Positions 40,807 to 53,300 of a stretch of DNA of 64,000 bases are shown here, piece by piece. Made by a program: the position numbers and the translations under genes. How positions within the stretch are numbered: position 1 is the stretch's first letter; the number at the start of each line of letters is the position of its first letter. Under the pieces are notes generated by a model. It was given only the letters and a program-made list of their open reading frames with translations, ran no database searches and was not told the DNA's origin. This DNA comes from Pycnococcus provasolii (lineage: Eukaryota; Chlorophyta; Pseudoscourfieldiophyceae; Pseudoscourfieldiales), in the NCBI GenBank assembly GCA_049487715.1, contig CP150563.1:434001-498000 (forward strand), read 5' to 3'.

Positions 40807-43140
40807 TCAATTACACTTCGTCTTACCGACGGACTCCACGAATCCGTCCAGAAGCGCGTCCCAGTCTGTGCTCGACACAGCTGTGGGAGGCGCGGCGGGT
40901 GGCGATCTTCGCGGCGCGCGCGAAGGCACCTTCGCGTCGGTGCCGCCGTCGAGCGCGAGCAACTCGAGCGCAGGAACGGAACGCAGGCGCATGCGAAGTG
41001 CCTTGAACGCCGATCCCTGCGGGAGCAGCATGAGCAGAGCGTATAGCGCGCGCAGCAGGTCAGGATACGCCTTCGGCTGGAGCAGGCGTAGGCGCATTGG
41101 TGCGAAGACGGGGCTTTCCAGAAGCGCGACGAGACGCGCTAGCTCGCCCATCTCCGACTCGGGCGGTGCGCCGAGGACGCCGAACGACTCAAGGCATCGG
41201 AAGGCATGCGTGTAGGCACCCGCGTACAAGCTGAGCGACGCCGTGCTAAAGACGCTGTGAACCGCGAATCCACGCAGAAGGTCAACAAGAAGCTCCGTGG
41301 GCTGCCCGCGCATGGCCCCGCGCAGCTCCTCCAGCCTTGCGTCATCGGCGGTAAGGAAAATCAAACCTAGCGCCTGACTCATCTTGCTCGCAGCGTCCCC
41401 GCGTGTGCCGCTCGTGCAGTCCCCGAGCGCGTGGCCAAAACAGCGCAGAACTCGCTCATGACCGAGGGCATTGCACAGTCGGAGCACCACGCTCTCGCCG
41501 CGGGCACGAAGCAAACCGCCAGGATCACCCGCATCAGTCGCCCACGTGTCAACGAGAGCCTCTGTGAGCACCACAGCTCGATCTTGCGGCGTGCCACCGC
41601 CGTTGTTGTCCTGCACCTTGCCACCTGCAAGCCTTGCAAGTACATCCAGCGCACGCGACGCGACCTCCTCGTCCGCGTCTCGGAGCAGGCGCAGGAGAGG
41701 GGATAGCAGAAGGCGTTCGTCGTCTGTCCATGCGCCCGCGGAGATGGAGCTTGAGCTAGGCACGGCGTGTCCTGCCGCTGCACTGGGTAGCAGCACGGCC
41801 ACCCACCTCAGCGCCTCGAGACGCACGCGCGCGTCGTTATCGCCGAGCGCCTCGCGGGCCGCCTCCATCGCCGCCGTGGCATCGAAGTTGGCGAGTTCCT
41901 CCGCATTTGCGGTGGCGATTATGTCGACCATACGATCGCTTAGCTTCGCCGCCGTCTCTCGGAGTCGGTTCTCCGGGTGTTCCAGGCATCCGAACATGTG
42001 CTGCAGTGCTTCCGGAAACAGACGAAGCAAGCTCGGTCCTCCTAGGTCGACGAATGCGTGCAGCCAGCTGATGGCGGTGAGCCGCGTGAAGTCGTTCTCT
42101 GCCGGAGCGGAGCGGCGTAGGAGAGACGGCGCCATCGCGGCGTAGTCTGCGTGCTTGTTATCGTGCGCGCGTCTTCTCAGCTCGCGTAAAAATTCCTCGA
42201 GTGCCGTGTCAGCCTGCAGCCTGATTTCGCGTGCGGCATCCCCAAGCATGCCGAACAGTCCGTCGAGCAGGTCGGGTAGGAACTCGACCATGTCAATGTC
42301 AGGCACGCTGTCAAGCAGCGTGATCCATCCAACTAGGAACTGTCGCACGTACGGGTTGAGCGCGCCCATTTTTGCGCGAAGGAGCGGTATGAACTCGACG
42401 ACGTCGAACGTCGGACTTTCGGTGACGATGTCCTTGATTAGTCTGTCAAGAAGGTGCGCGGCGTTCTGCACGTTCGCATCGTTGTCGGCGGTGAGTCTGC
42501 ATAGTGCGTCGAACGCGCTTGGGAAGTACGGCACGAAAGCCTCTCGCGCCACCTTGGCGACATTGTACAGCGCCTCGCATGCGTAGTACCTGACTCGTCC
42601 GTCAGCGTCCGCGAACGCGTCGAGTATGGGCGGCACGCACAAGGCGAGGTGCGCCTGTACAATTTTCGCTCCTGGTATTGTTGACGCCGAGTCTTCGTTG
42701 GTGTCGGCACCAGGTGCTGCAGACGCTGCTGCTGCTGCTGTGGAAGCGGGTGCGTCTGCGGCGTTCAGCGACGTCGTCTCCTGCACGTTTTGTGCGTGAC
42801 TCGTCGTCGTATTTCCCCCCACGAGTCCGACCGTCGCCGCCGCGAGTCCGATAAGTCCCCCTTTCCTGTTATTTGCGGACGGCGACCTCGCAAAATCTCG
42901 ACATAGCGTATCGATGATGCGCAGGGCAGCATCGTGTTCCCCCTTCGCATTCAAATCTTTGATAATTTGTTCCAGTTGAAGCGCGGCGACTTTCCGGCGC
43001 TCGTACAGTTTGTCGGAGAGATTCTTCATGATCAGGGGAGGGATATCGGAGGAGGAGGAGGAGACGAGGAAAGACGACGACGACGAGTCATTATCTTTCT
43101 CATGAGCACTAGCACTACCACCGCTGCTGAAGAAATTCAT
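40807..43140 (-). CDS. VAC14: VAC14, scaffold of the PIKfyve/Fab1 PI(3,5)P2 complex
   Basis: 777 residues, nearly the length of human VAC14 (782). A HEAT-repeat solenoid that holds Fab1/PIKfyve and the Fig4 phosphatase on endolysosomal or vacuolar membranes. The N-terminus after a Ser-rich start matches the family: LSDKLYERRKVAALQLE, VRYYACEALYNVAKVAREAF, LDRLIKDIVTES, FIPLLRAKMGALNPYVRQFL and WITLLDSVPDIDMVEFLPDLL. The C-terminal VAC14 domain (LLVDLLRGFAVHSVFSTASLSLYAG and LRLLQPKAYPDLLRALYALLMLLPQGSAFKAL) is also complete. An extra Thr/Ala-rich loop (~residues 95-145) interrupts the first repeats. Intronless. Confidence 0.96.
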   Translation of the reverse strand: MNFFSSGGSASAHEKDNDSSSSSFLVSSSSSDIPPLIMKNLSDKLYERRKVAALQLEQIIKDLNAKGEHDAALRIIDTLCRDFARSPSANNRKGGLIGLAAATVGLVGGNTTTSHAQNVQETTSLNAADAPASTAAAAASAAPGADTNEDSASTIPGAKIVQAHLALCVPPILDAFADADGRVRYYACEALYNVAKVAREAFVPYFPSAFDALCRLTADNDANVQNAAHLLDRLIKDIVTESPTFDVVEFIPLLRAKMGALNPYVRQFLVGWITLLDSVPDIDMVEFLPDLLDGLFGMLGDAAREIRLQADTALEEFLRELRRRAHDNKHADYAAMAPSLLRRSAPAENDFTRLTAISWLHAFVDLGGPSLLRLFPEALQHMFGCLEHPENRLRETAAKLSDRMVDIIATANAEELANFDATAAMEAAREALGDNDARVRLEALRWVAVLLPSAAAGHAVPSSSSISAGAWTDDERLLLSPLLRLLRDADEEVASRALDVLARLAGGKVQDNNGGGTPQDRAVVLTEALVDTWATDAGDPGGLLRARGESVVLRLCNALGHERVLRCFGHALGDCTSGTRGDAASKMSQALGLIFLTADDARLEELRGAMRGQPTELLVDLLRGFAVHSVFSTASLSLYAGAYTHAFRCLESFGVLGAPPESEMGELARLVALLESPVFAPMRLRLLQPKAYPDLLRALYALLMLLPQGSAFKALRMRLRSVPALELLALDGGTDAKVPSRAPRRSPPAAPPTAVSSTDWDALLDGFVESVGKTKCN

Positions 43141-43261
43141 ACGAAAGAATTCAACGGCGCACGCGCATGCGAGGATTTCTTTGCTGCGAATAAAGAAAGG
43201 TAAACTTTATGGCGTCCGTTAAAGTTTAAAGGGGGCTGCGGACTTGCGGCGGGCGGGGGCG

Positions 43262-43281
43262 TAACCCTAACCCTAACCCTA
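43262..43281. repeat. Interstitial CCCTAA repeat, three units
   Basis: AACCCTAACCCTAACCCTA about 125 bases upstream of the VAC14 start codon. Confidence 0.7.
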
Positions 43282-43337
43282 GCCACCGCTCCCGGGCCTT
43301 CCCGGGCCCCCTTTGTCGCTTTCAGTCGTTGGGTGGG

Positions 43338-43900
43338 TCACGAGATCGGCATGGTGAGTTTGTCCACGAGTGTCACAGCTGATGCAATTGGCAGCATGAC
43401 GCACGTCACGTACTTCACCTCGTCGCCGAGCCGTACGCTGAACGTCATGTACGCTTGGTCTTCCGTCTTGTCGTTCTTCGTGCCAGGGTATGCGTTCGTC
43501 GTTCCGTACGTACACCCATGTTTCTGAGAGGCGCCACGGCGGGACTAACAAGGCGTCCGGCATCACGTTGCCCGTAAAAGGCTCTCCTTAACCTGAACAC
43601 CGTATCGGTAGTCGGTACCGTCCCAATATCCCGGCGGCTGTGAGACGAATACCCGTCTCCTAGCTGGAGCTGGCGCGAACGCGTGGCGGCGGTGCACCCA
43701 CCTCTCACCACACACAAGGCATAACGTGTCGCCCCTCCTCGCGTGGCGTCTATGCGCACGCCACGCGACGTTTCCCACTGCCACCTCCTTCCGACTCGGG
43801 GAATTTTTAGGACTCTCTACCCTTGCTTGAGCTTCCGTTCCCGCGCGAGCTCGCGGTAGAGAGCATCCGCGTCGAACCTCGTCCACCACGGCCCGCGTTT
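43338..43900 (-). pseudogene. Possible decayed or frame-disrupted coding region
   Basis: Protein-like phrases occur successively in different minus-strand frames: WTRFDADALYRELARERKLK ending in a stop at 43817, then QPPGYWDGTDYRYGVQVKE (around 43590-43650), then TGNVMPDALLVPPWRLSETW (around 43510-43580), then YPGTKNDKTEDQAYMTFSVR and LVDKLTMPIS ending at 43338. Moving from one to the next needs single-base shifts rather than normal-length introns, so the region looks like a mutated gene or a set of mispredicted small exons. I recognise no family. The stretch 43901-44389 beyond it holds only TAGACTAT at 44259 and ATAGTCTA at 44314. Confidence 0.3.
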
Positions 43901-44389
43901 CTCGCGCCCGCGTCTCCCGACTCCCGCGCGTATTCGCCGTCCACGTCCTCCGCCACCTCTACGCGAGCGACGTGTTGCAAGCGCACGTCGTTGGGGAAAA
44001 CGTCCGCCGGTTGGGGAATGGGGAATGGGAACCGTAAGAAGGATCAGCCTTACGACGGTCTCCAGTATCTATGTCCGGAATTTCATTTCCGGGCCTGATA
44101 AAAACTTACATTCTACGACGGATCCCCGACGCGACGACGAGCGCCGACCATTTTTGCTGGGAGTGACCCATCTTGCAGCTCGTCGCCAGCTCCTCCCTCC
44201 AGTGGAGCTCCTGGAGAATCTCCTGATAAAAGTGTCGTTTTTGGAATCCACTACCGGGTAGACTATCCAGAAGGGTGCAAGTGTGCAATGCAAAGAAAAG
44301 CCTTGCAAGCAAGATAGTCTACTTCTTAGAAAGGGGACAACCCCCCAGGGGGGAGGAACGTGGAAACGGAAAAAGGTAACTTAGCGGGT

Positions 44390-47300
44390 ATGTATGATGG
44401 CGTGATACGAATAATGCTAATGGCGTCGTCGTCGTCGGTATTCACCTCACTCCACGACCTTAAGGCGTGCGAGGTGGACGACGTCGTGTCTTCCACCTTT
44501 ACCTTAACCTCAAGCTTAAGTTCATATTTCAGTTCATGTTTCAGGCGAAGAAGGCCGGTGGTGTCCGACTCGTTTGGGGACTGCTGTGGTGGTGGCCGTC
44601 GTCGTCGTGGTGGTGGTGGCCTTACCATGTTTCACGTGTGGCCGCCATCGCATCATTCACGTCGTCCGGGTATCTCAGTGTCTTTGGTATCTCAGTGGTT
44701 CCTCTGGGGTGTTCCTTTCGTTTGGTATCTTTGTTTTCTCGTGTTGCCGCTATTATTGCAAGTAGCGCACGGTCAGCAAACTTCACCTATAGGTGCTACT
44801 GATGTCAGGCTCTACACGCCCGCTAGCGTTCTCGGGAAAGTGGACGTGCACGTTGGCTCTATAGCGGGAAGACATCTAGATTGGCAGGCTTGGAGAACAA
44901 ACGCGCTCGCAACTTCGCCGCCAGACGAACGCGCATTCAACAACGAGTGCCTGAAAGATGCGCGAGTACTCGTACGTACACGAGACAAAAGCACGTGCAC
45001 ATGCAACGCCAACGACGTCGAGGCGCTCGTGCGACTCAGGCGCGCCTCCACGAAAATTGCGGGACTCGCACAAGCCCTGCAGTCCACGCAGTGCCTCGTA
45101 AACGTCAAGTGCAGTGACGACGGCGCCGTCAATAGTGTCACTGTGACGAGGTGCGCACTCGCGAGCGATGTGGATGTGACCTTACCAGGTGGGTCAACAA
45201 AGCTCAGAGTCGAAATGCTCGCGTTCGACTCCTCCCGAAGACGCGTGGAACTGTTCGCCGCCATACGCGGAGGCAGCAACGATGGTGCGCTTTACGCGAA
45301 AGCTGCATACCAAGTGAGCACGTCGCAGGATGCGGGAAACGACGGTGCGCTGTGGCAAGTTGCCACACAAGCATCGACGACACTTGGAGAAGTCGCGGCG
45401 ACGCTTGGAGCACCTTACGCAAATTTTCACAGGCGATTCAGCCTACCGCGCGCAAAGTCAAGTCGCGCATCCGTGGAGAGCGTGGCTGTCACGTCGTTCG
45501 TCGCAAAGCTGTCCGCGCGACGCTCCGTCGTCGCGGCGGCGATTGCATTCCACGACGACGATTTAGGCATGGATGTGTACGCCACGGGGCAGGTGGACGG
45601 CGACGGACGGCTCAATGCCTACGAGGTGCGCAGGGTGAAGGGAGCGCTCACGTTGCGTGAGGTGGCTGGTGGCATACCCGCTGGAGAGCTGTACGTCATG
45701 GACCACGACGTGTGTGGCGCCGGCTGGGACGAGGCTGCGACGGAACAAGTTTACCTCTCGTTAGATGGCGTTGGCGGCAACAGAACTTCGAACGAAGGAG
45801 CGAGCTTCATGGCGCAGGGCCAAGTGCAGCTGACATGCAGCGGATTTCAGCAGCCACCGGTGCCCTTCAGCGAAGCAACATTCGTCGCGCCCGTGATGCA
45901 CGTGCCGTCTCATCTGATTGACAATGTCTGCTGCCTGGGTGGCGAAGACGTCGAGCTTGACCGCACGACGCTCCGCTACGAGGATGCCTATGCTAGAGCC
46001 AACCTCGTTTCCTCATTCGGTGCCAAGCAGGTGCTTCACGTCACAGGGCGAAAAATAATTCAGGCTTCGTCGTACTTGATATTCTCGTCCGTGGGCGTTG
46101 TGGGCGACAACGAGATTGCATTTAAGCTGCCCTCGTTCCACTCGCCGAATGCACTGCCCATCTCACAGCTCTCGGCGGTCGTCAACGATGACATCGATGC
46201 GCTGATTACTTCTGGAATTCCTCGCGGTGGTGCGTCGAAGAATGGGACGTCCTTGCTGGCGAATTTCGAGATTGCATCCTCTCCAGACGGCAGCAACACC
46301 GTCCTTCGACTCAGCGGCGAGTTTGAAGGCAATGCGGGAAGCTTCACGTCAAAGACCACACTTCGGGCTGGCTCGTGCAAGGTGGTGGAGTCATTTGAGG
46401 GGTCGTGGAGGACCGCTTCAGATGACGTCGCCACCTTCTACGCAACGGGTGACTTGTGCCACAAGACTAAAGGTGCTTCAAGTGCGGGTGGCAGCTCGTA
46501 CGTTAGAGGCGATGGCCGTGCCGTGACTTGGGCTCCATCTCTTTCCACCTCGAATGCGTGGACCGGCATGACATCTGCCGTGTGCAACGAGGTGTCCGAG
46601 GTGCAGGCGTATCGCATTGACGCAACTGCAGCAGAGAGCGATGGAGCAGAGGTGGCGGTCAGCATTGGTCTCGCCACGATAAAGTCGGACAAGATCACCG
46701 CATCCCTGCGCACGGACTCCACAAGTGTCTTGATCCATACCACGAACAAGTGGGCTTCGCAGGGCATCACCAATCCGCCAGAGGGGTACGTTTCGATGGC
46801 ATTTGAGGAATCGAGGCGGTGCACCCACAGTGGTAGTGGCATCGCCGACGACAGGTGGCATCATGCAATCGAATACAGTAGTTCCACCACGCGCGATCAA
46901 CTTCGTGGATAGCACGCTGCGCCTCATCGGCGCGGTGGGTCAGCTGAATGATTTGATTCCAGGCGCATGCAATTGTTCAAATGTTCCGAAAGCATCTAGC
47001 GTGTACGAAATCATGCGAATGCTACGATTCACATACGATCAAAGCGACTGTACCATTGACGTGGAAGCCGCTTTTCGATCAGTCAAATGCGCCGGCAGGG
47101 TTGCAGAAGCGAACTCTGACGACATCGAATCGAATGACTACGATCGTATGCTTTTGCTTATGCAGCTGAGAGGAAGGAGAGCAAGCGTTGTATCACACTT
47201 CATCGAGAAAATTGACGGGACAGAAGCCGCGGCCATGTTTGGAATTTCCGCAGAGCGGGATGGTGCGGTGGAGGTGCTTTCAATTATTGACAGGAGTCTT

Positions 47301-50300
47301 GTTGATATTTTGAAGGATGAGATTTTCGTGCAAAGCTCGTCTGTGATCATCGCGTCGGCTGCAGGAATCTTTGCAAATGTGAATCTCATAGCTGATGAGC
47401 GCAACATCCCGACAACTCCAACAAATTGGCGAGGAGCAGTGCAGCTCGGCAGGTCACAGGAATCGAGTCCGATGTGTGGAGCAAATGGCGATCGTTTCTC
47501 GCCGGGAACGTATCCTGTTTCTGGCCGCAATGGGGTAAACATTCCAAAGGCTGGTGTGTACGTTGCTGGCCGCCTGGATCGAAGTAGAGGCATGATGTTG
47601 AAGCTCTCGGAGATGAATACGCAGCTGTCGCGGAGGCTGATCGACGCGATTTTCTACTCCAGCTGTGGCAATTCGGCAATTGGGCTCGCTTCTCTCGAAA
47701 ACTTGTACGAGCCAGATGCAGTACAAGACAGTCGACTGCAGTACGCCACGAAACTTCGTGGCAAACTTGTGTGGCCTGATGCGGGTCTTGTTCTTTTGGA
47801 CGGTGGTTCTATCGTCACCGATGTGAACGGTAAGATGTACACGAAACGCACCCTGCTTCGCGGGAAGTATGTATTTGAGTTTGAGCACGTCACGCCGATT
47901 GACTTCAATCATGCGCCAGGTGGCGGTGGAGATGCCAACGGCATCGTTTGGGTGCGTGCGGAAGGAGACTTGGAAATCAAGGTTGATACAGAGACGGGGA
48001 ATCCGTTTGCGGGTGGTCTGCTGAAATTCACCAAGCTCGGGAAGGATGCTGACCCTGATTCGCTATTCTTGTCACCGGCAATTAAGTTTCGAGAGGGAAC
48101 CGTTGGTATACGCACAGAATTTCAAACGCCGTACCTGGATTGTTTTGGCCTTGCTGTTTCGTCATCTTGGAGCATGCTGCCGCGTGATCAAGCCACGCCG
48201 GTGGAAGAGTACTATAGGCATGAGGTACGTTCATCGCTTCTGCATTTTGCGTTTTTGTATTTGCCATGTCTGCCCTTCTCACCCCTCTTTGACACTTGCC
48301 GTACAAACAGATGAAAGTTCACACGGTGCTGAATCCTCTCAATCCTGCAGAGCGTGTTGTTGATGCCTATGTCATAGAGGCTATTCTTGCGAATGTTACC
48401 GCCTTGGAACTCATGGAGCCTTTCGTGGACATTGCAAGCACGGTAAATTACACTGTGCAAAGCAGAGAACTTCTTGAGTCTGCTTTCATCATTGGAGCCA
48501 CTATCGTAATCAACGAGCACGTTCCTGCCTTCACAACGAGAACGCGTCGCGGTCATAGCCAGGACGAAAGCATCGTGAGCGCAAAGTTGCTGAAGGAGGG
48601 TTGTATTCCCCCTCCTGAGACACCGTCGGCGATACTCATACAGGAGATTGAGATTGGTGGTCTGCACATCACAAATTTTGACGGAAGCGATATGTCGCTC
48701 GACTTGGACCTACGGGATGCTGGGCCAGGAAGCTACGATATGAATTCTGGGAGATTGAGAAATAAGGTTGTCGCTACCGCAGATCTCAATCTCCAAATTC
48801 CATTCATTGGATCTTACCACCTCGTGCCGATGGACTCGCGTGGCGCCTTCCACTCCGAGATCAAGGAGCAGGGCGTACGATCACATCTTACGCTCTCCAC
48901 CGAAGATGATAATGGTTTGGCACTGCAATTCAGTATCGACGCCATGGTCACGACATTTGGGGTCCCCTGGCGCGCAAGAATCACGCACATGTCGCGCGAG
49001 GAAGCCTCGGACCAATTCTTCCAAGCCACGGGAATTCCAGAATCGTTCAAGGCTAGCATGGGAAGTTTTGTGTACTTCATGAGCATGTCATTCGACCTTC
49101 CGAGCGGAACGGTGCGAGCTGGGCTGGCCACGTCAACGGACAACATTCGAGACCCTGAAATGAAATCGCACTTTGGATTACAGCTCGATGGCGGCTCGGA
49201 CGAGGACAACCTCGAAACGTATGCCGCCGAAATTGACAATGTGGTCATTTGGCATTGGCAGCGCGTTACTTCTGAAATCATGTCCGGAATGCACGATGGA
49301 GATCTAAAGCGGCAACTGGGCATTTGCCGCTCTCACCCCCTTAACTTTGGTGCGTGCATTGCCGCGGCATTTCATGCACTGAAGAATAATGCAAGACTTG
49401 ATATAACGAAAGGGACGACGTCACGCCGCTCCCTAGCAGGTCATGCAGCAGCTCAGATGTCAACGTCCTCTGCAGACGATGTTGCACACGCCCTATCGCG
49501 AGCGGCGGAGGATCTCAGCACAATGCGAACGGGCACCGGCGCACATATCAAGCACATTCGTGTTTCGGGTGTCAGCGCATCTCCCATGTCCAAGCATGAT
49601 CAAGAACTTGAGACACTGAGGACGGAGCAGGCTCGACTTGCTCGATGCCGACTCACAGCAAATATGCCCGAAGTAGACTGTGCAGAGCGCAACTTGTACG
49701 TGCTGGAGCTGCAACGAAACGTTTCCGAAGATTCGGAATCGAGTTGGGCGACATATGGAGAATCTGAAACGTTCAAGGCCACGGCTGATGTGTTGGCAAG
49801 CGTTGCCGGCGGGGTGGAGAAGATTATGAGCATCGAGGTGGACAATGTGTACACGGAGTCGTTGTCTAAGGCAATATTCACCGCATTTCTGGACGACATT
49901 CACGCTGCATTTGCTAATGCTCTCTCCCGTCACATCAAAGGTAGCTATCGCAAAGTGGCGGAGAGCAAGGGCAGTGACGATGTCGCTTGCGCACGAGATC
50001 ACAACGTGGTGAGTGCTGGCTTTCCCCTGACAGCGTGCTCGGCGTATCCTCCTCCAGCATCTACCGATGATGCGTTTTCGGCATGGAAAGGCTGGGACGA
50101 CGTTGCGGGACTTCTCGACCTGGCACGTGCGATGCAGCGCGACGTAATGACGGCATCTGGCTTCACGTATCCTCTGACGTCTCTTCGGGAGTCAGAGGGC
50201 ATCGTCCACGATTCGTTCACCATCGCAGCGATTGTGGCGTCCTCGGTCACGGAGAAGTCCCTGCAGCCAGGTTCCTCTACGATGCTTGATTTTTTCAAGC

Positions 50301-53300
50301 AAACTTTTCAAGATGCGGGGCTAATGGACGATTTGCAGTCGTCGCAATGCGGAGAAGATTCTATATGTCAAGATGGAGAGCAGCCATTCACGGAGCACAG
50401 GATGAAAGATGTGAGCGAACATACCGATTCGCAAACTTACATTGATGCACACGATGGCACGCATCTGAGCACGTTTGTGGCAACGGGGCTTTATCAGTAT
50501 TCACTTATCAAGGCATTCAGCACGCTTACAGCGCCACCGCTATGGAGGAACCGCACTTTTGTGGGCAAGACTGGTCACGTTGAGGCAAGTGCGTGGGGGA
50601 GCGTCATTTCACTGGAGCATGGCCTGAATAATGGACACGATGCAATCGCTGGACGGCATGGAGACGGTGCCAGTGCAATCAATCGATCCGTGGACAGCGC
50701 CCTAAGCATCGCCGCACGCGACATCATGGGTATGTCCATGGCGGACTGTGGACAACCTGGGAAATCAATCACGGTCCAAGCGCTTCCTCCTTCTCCAAAC
50801 GTAAATGCTTCGTCGAACCAGACGACTGCGGCTGACGGTGGAGCGAGACGAAGAATGCTCCAGACTCGAGCGGGTACACGTGTTCCAGCTGTATTATGGA
50901 GAGGGCCAAGTTTTGCGTGGGTGGGGCTATTCGGATTGTGCGCTCTAGCTTTGCATCGAGCAATGGCGCATGCACATGGTGCTGGCACGCATCGCAAAAT
51001 CGTGGGGTTGCTGATTTTAGTCATGGTTACCTTGACTGTGACTGTGGTACCTACAAGTGCTCAGTCTTCTTCAGATTTGATCCAATGGGGGGGTAGCGCG
51101 ATTGACATCGGTGTTGAGCTAGCTCAGAACGGATCGCTAACAATGCAAGCTATCTCATTTACGATCCCAAATTCTGCCTTGGGGAGCCTCAGCACGACGG
51201 AAATTGTGCTTACGGGAACGATTACATTCACTCCCGGTTCAAAGTCAGATTTATCTGATGCAGCGTACCAAATCTCGGCATCGGCTAGCGACACGATCAC
51301 TATCGCCTACGAGGGTCTCTTCAATCTGCAGGTTTCTGATCTGTCAGTTACGGCTGAAAAGACGAGTGCTGAAACTGCGACTAGCTGGAGCTTCGGAGGA
51401 GCTGTCGGTGGTGTCGACTTTTCCCTTAGCGTTGATGACGGCGCGCTCAAATCCCTGAGCTTAGATGGATCTACGACTAGCACTGACGACATGTCAGGTC
51501 TCATGAGCAAATTCAGCGGCATGTTTGGCGACAGCTTCGAGCTGACCGATATTGAGCTCAATCTAAACGATTCAGACGACGACAACACAATCGACTTCGC
51601 ACATGTGTCTGTATCAGCGGTGGTGTTTGGTCACGATGGCAGTCTTATGTTGGAGCTCGACGGGTCGCCGTTGGAAATCGAAACATTCAACGGAACCGTG
51701 CAGATAAATGATGATGCGCGTGTCACACTTGGCGGAGCTGCCTTTTGCCGGGGCGGTTCTGCGATTGAAGGCGAATTGAGCTTCAAAATGCCTGGCGAAG
51801 CGTCGCAGCAAACAATGAATTTGCAAATGAGTGCTGAGGCTGCGTGCAGTGGCCAGGATGTCCAGTCTGTCACAATGCTGGCATCCACGGAGCCGGACTC
51901 TACGTACTCGTTTCAGCTGGGACTTTTCTCTCTTGACGTCAAGCAGATATCCGTCAGGCTCTTCCACGACTACTCGAGCGACTCTGCTTCCAGCTTGAAT
52001 CTGAGTGGAGAAATCGGGATCGGCTCTATTCCCACCTCGTTTCTTGTGCAGATTAGTTCAGATAACGTATATGAACTTGCCATCGGATCGAAATCTTCAT
52101 CTGATTCGGTGGATTGGGATGATTCAGTTGCGCAGATTAGCGGCGCAGAAGGATCGTCAAAAATCAAGCAAAACATTCCGGCGATTTTCACCTCAGATGC
52201 GCTATCCGTTCGCTACTTCTATGGCAAACTGACACAAAGCGAGGAAGAAAGCGCCGCCACATCACACTACGCTCTTGAGTGCGCATTTGACGCGATGGGT
52301 ATAGCCGTTTCCGTTCAAATGGATGCCTCGGAGGACTCTTCTGACTTTTCCATTTCCAAGCTCGGCATTAATGCCACATCCGAGTCTGTCGAATTTCGCT
52401 TTTTGTACACGGGCGGTGAGGACCAATCGACGGATAGCACTAGCAAGGCGACGTTCAAGGTGTTGCAGCGTCTTGGTGGAAATGTCATGTACATCTCTCC
52501 GTTTGAATTGAAGGGCGACGTGCGTGTGCACAAACAATCGAGCGGCGATACATCGCAAACGCACTTCAAGATTCATGTTTCAGCGAATGACGATATCATT
52601 GTTGGTATACTAGGTTCCGAAATACGTTTGCGCGACTTTGATGCAACATACGACAGTGCAAATGACGTCGTTTCGGTGCATGCCAGCCTCGCCAACGTCT
52701 TCACGACGGATCTGTCGTTTTCGCTGGGTCTGCCTGATACCTCGGAATTCAACATGACCAATTTGATGTTCTCCGCTGACCACCTGTCGTTCTCAGATTT
52801 GAGCCACCTTGGGAGTCTCGGCAATTTTGTCTCCAAGGACTTTGCGAATAAAGACGGCCCTGCATCTATCGACAATTTCAAATTTGAAGACTCTTTCGAG
52901 CTCGGCAAATACATCATAGAGATGGAAATCGATTTGTTCGATACAATCCGTGCAGACATCAACATGACATATGATAAAGACCATGGTCGCATGGATTCCA
53001 TCGACGCTATGATCTCAACAGATTGGATGTCGTTAGGCGTTCGAGGTGGCTCCCTGTGCGGCGACGAAGGCACTGGAGGTACATTGTCCGGCTTTGTTGA
53101 TCTGCCTAATATCCCATTTGGAATTGAACATTTCCGTGCGGATGTGGACGTGACCTTTACGTGCAAGCCGAGTCAAGACGGCAATTCGCGCGAAGTCGAG
53201 AGCTTTGCCTTCACGGCGACTTGTGAATCAAGCCTGACTTTGCAATTTGACGCTTTCAGCATTACGCTGGAAAATCCCACGCTGTCTTTCGACAGCGCAA

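Noticed and set aside
46803-46912. Overlapping segment of the giant gene read as coding in the second frame (AINFVDSTLRL)
   Set aside because: Attractive, but needs an intron with a weak GTGTCT donor or an indel; the GTACGT donor with the AG at 46911-46912 was preferred. Unresolved without cDNA.
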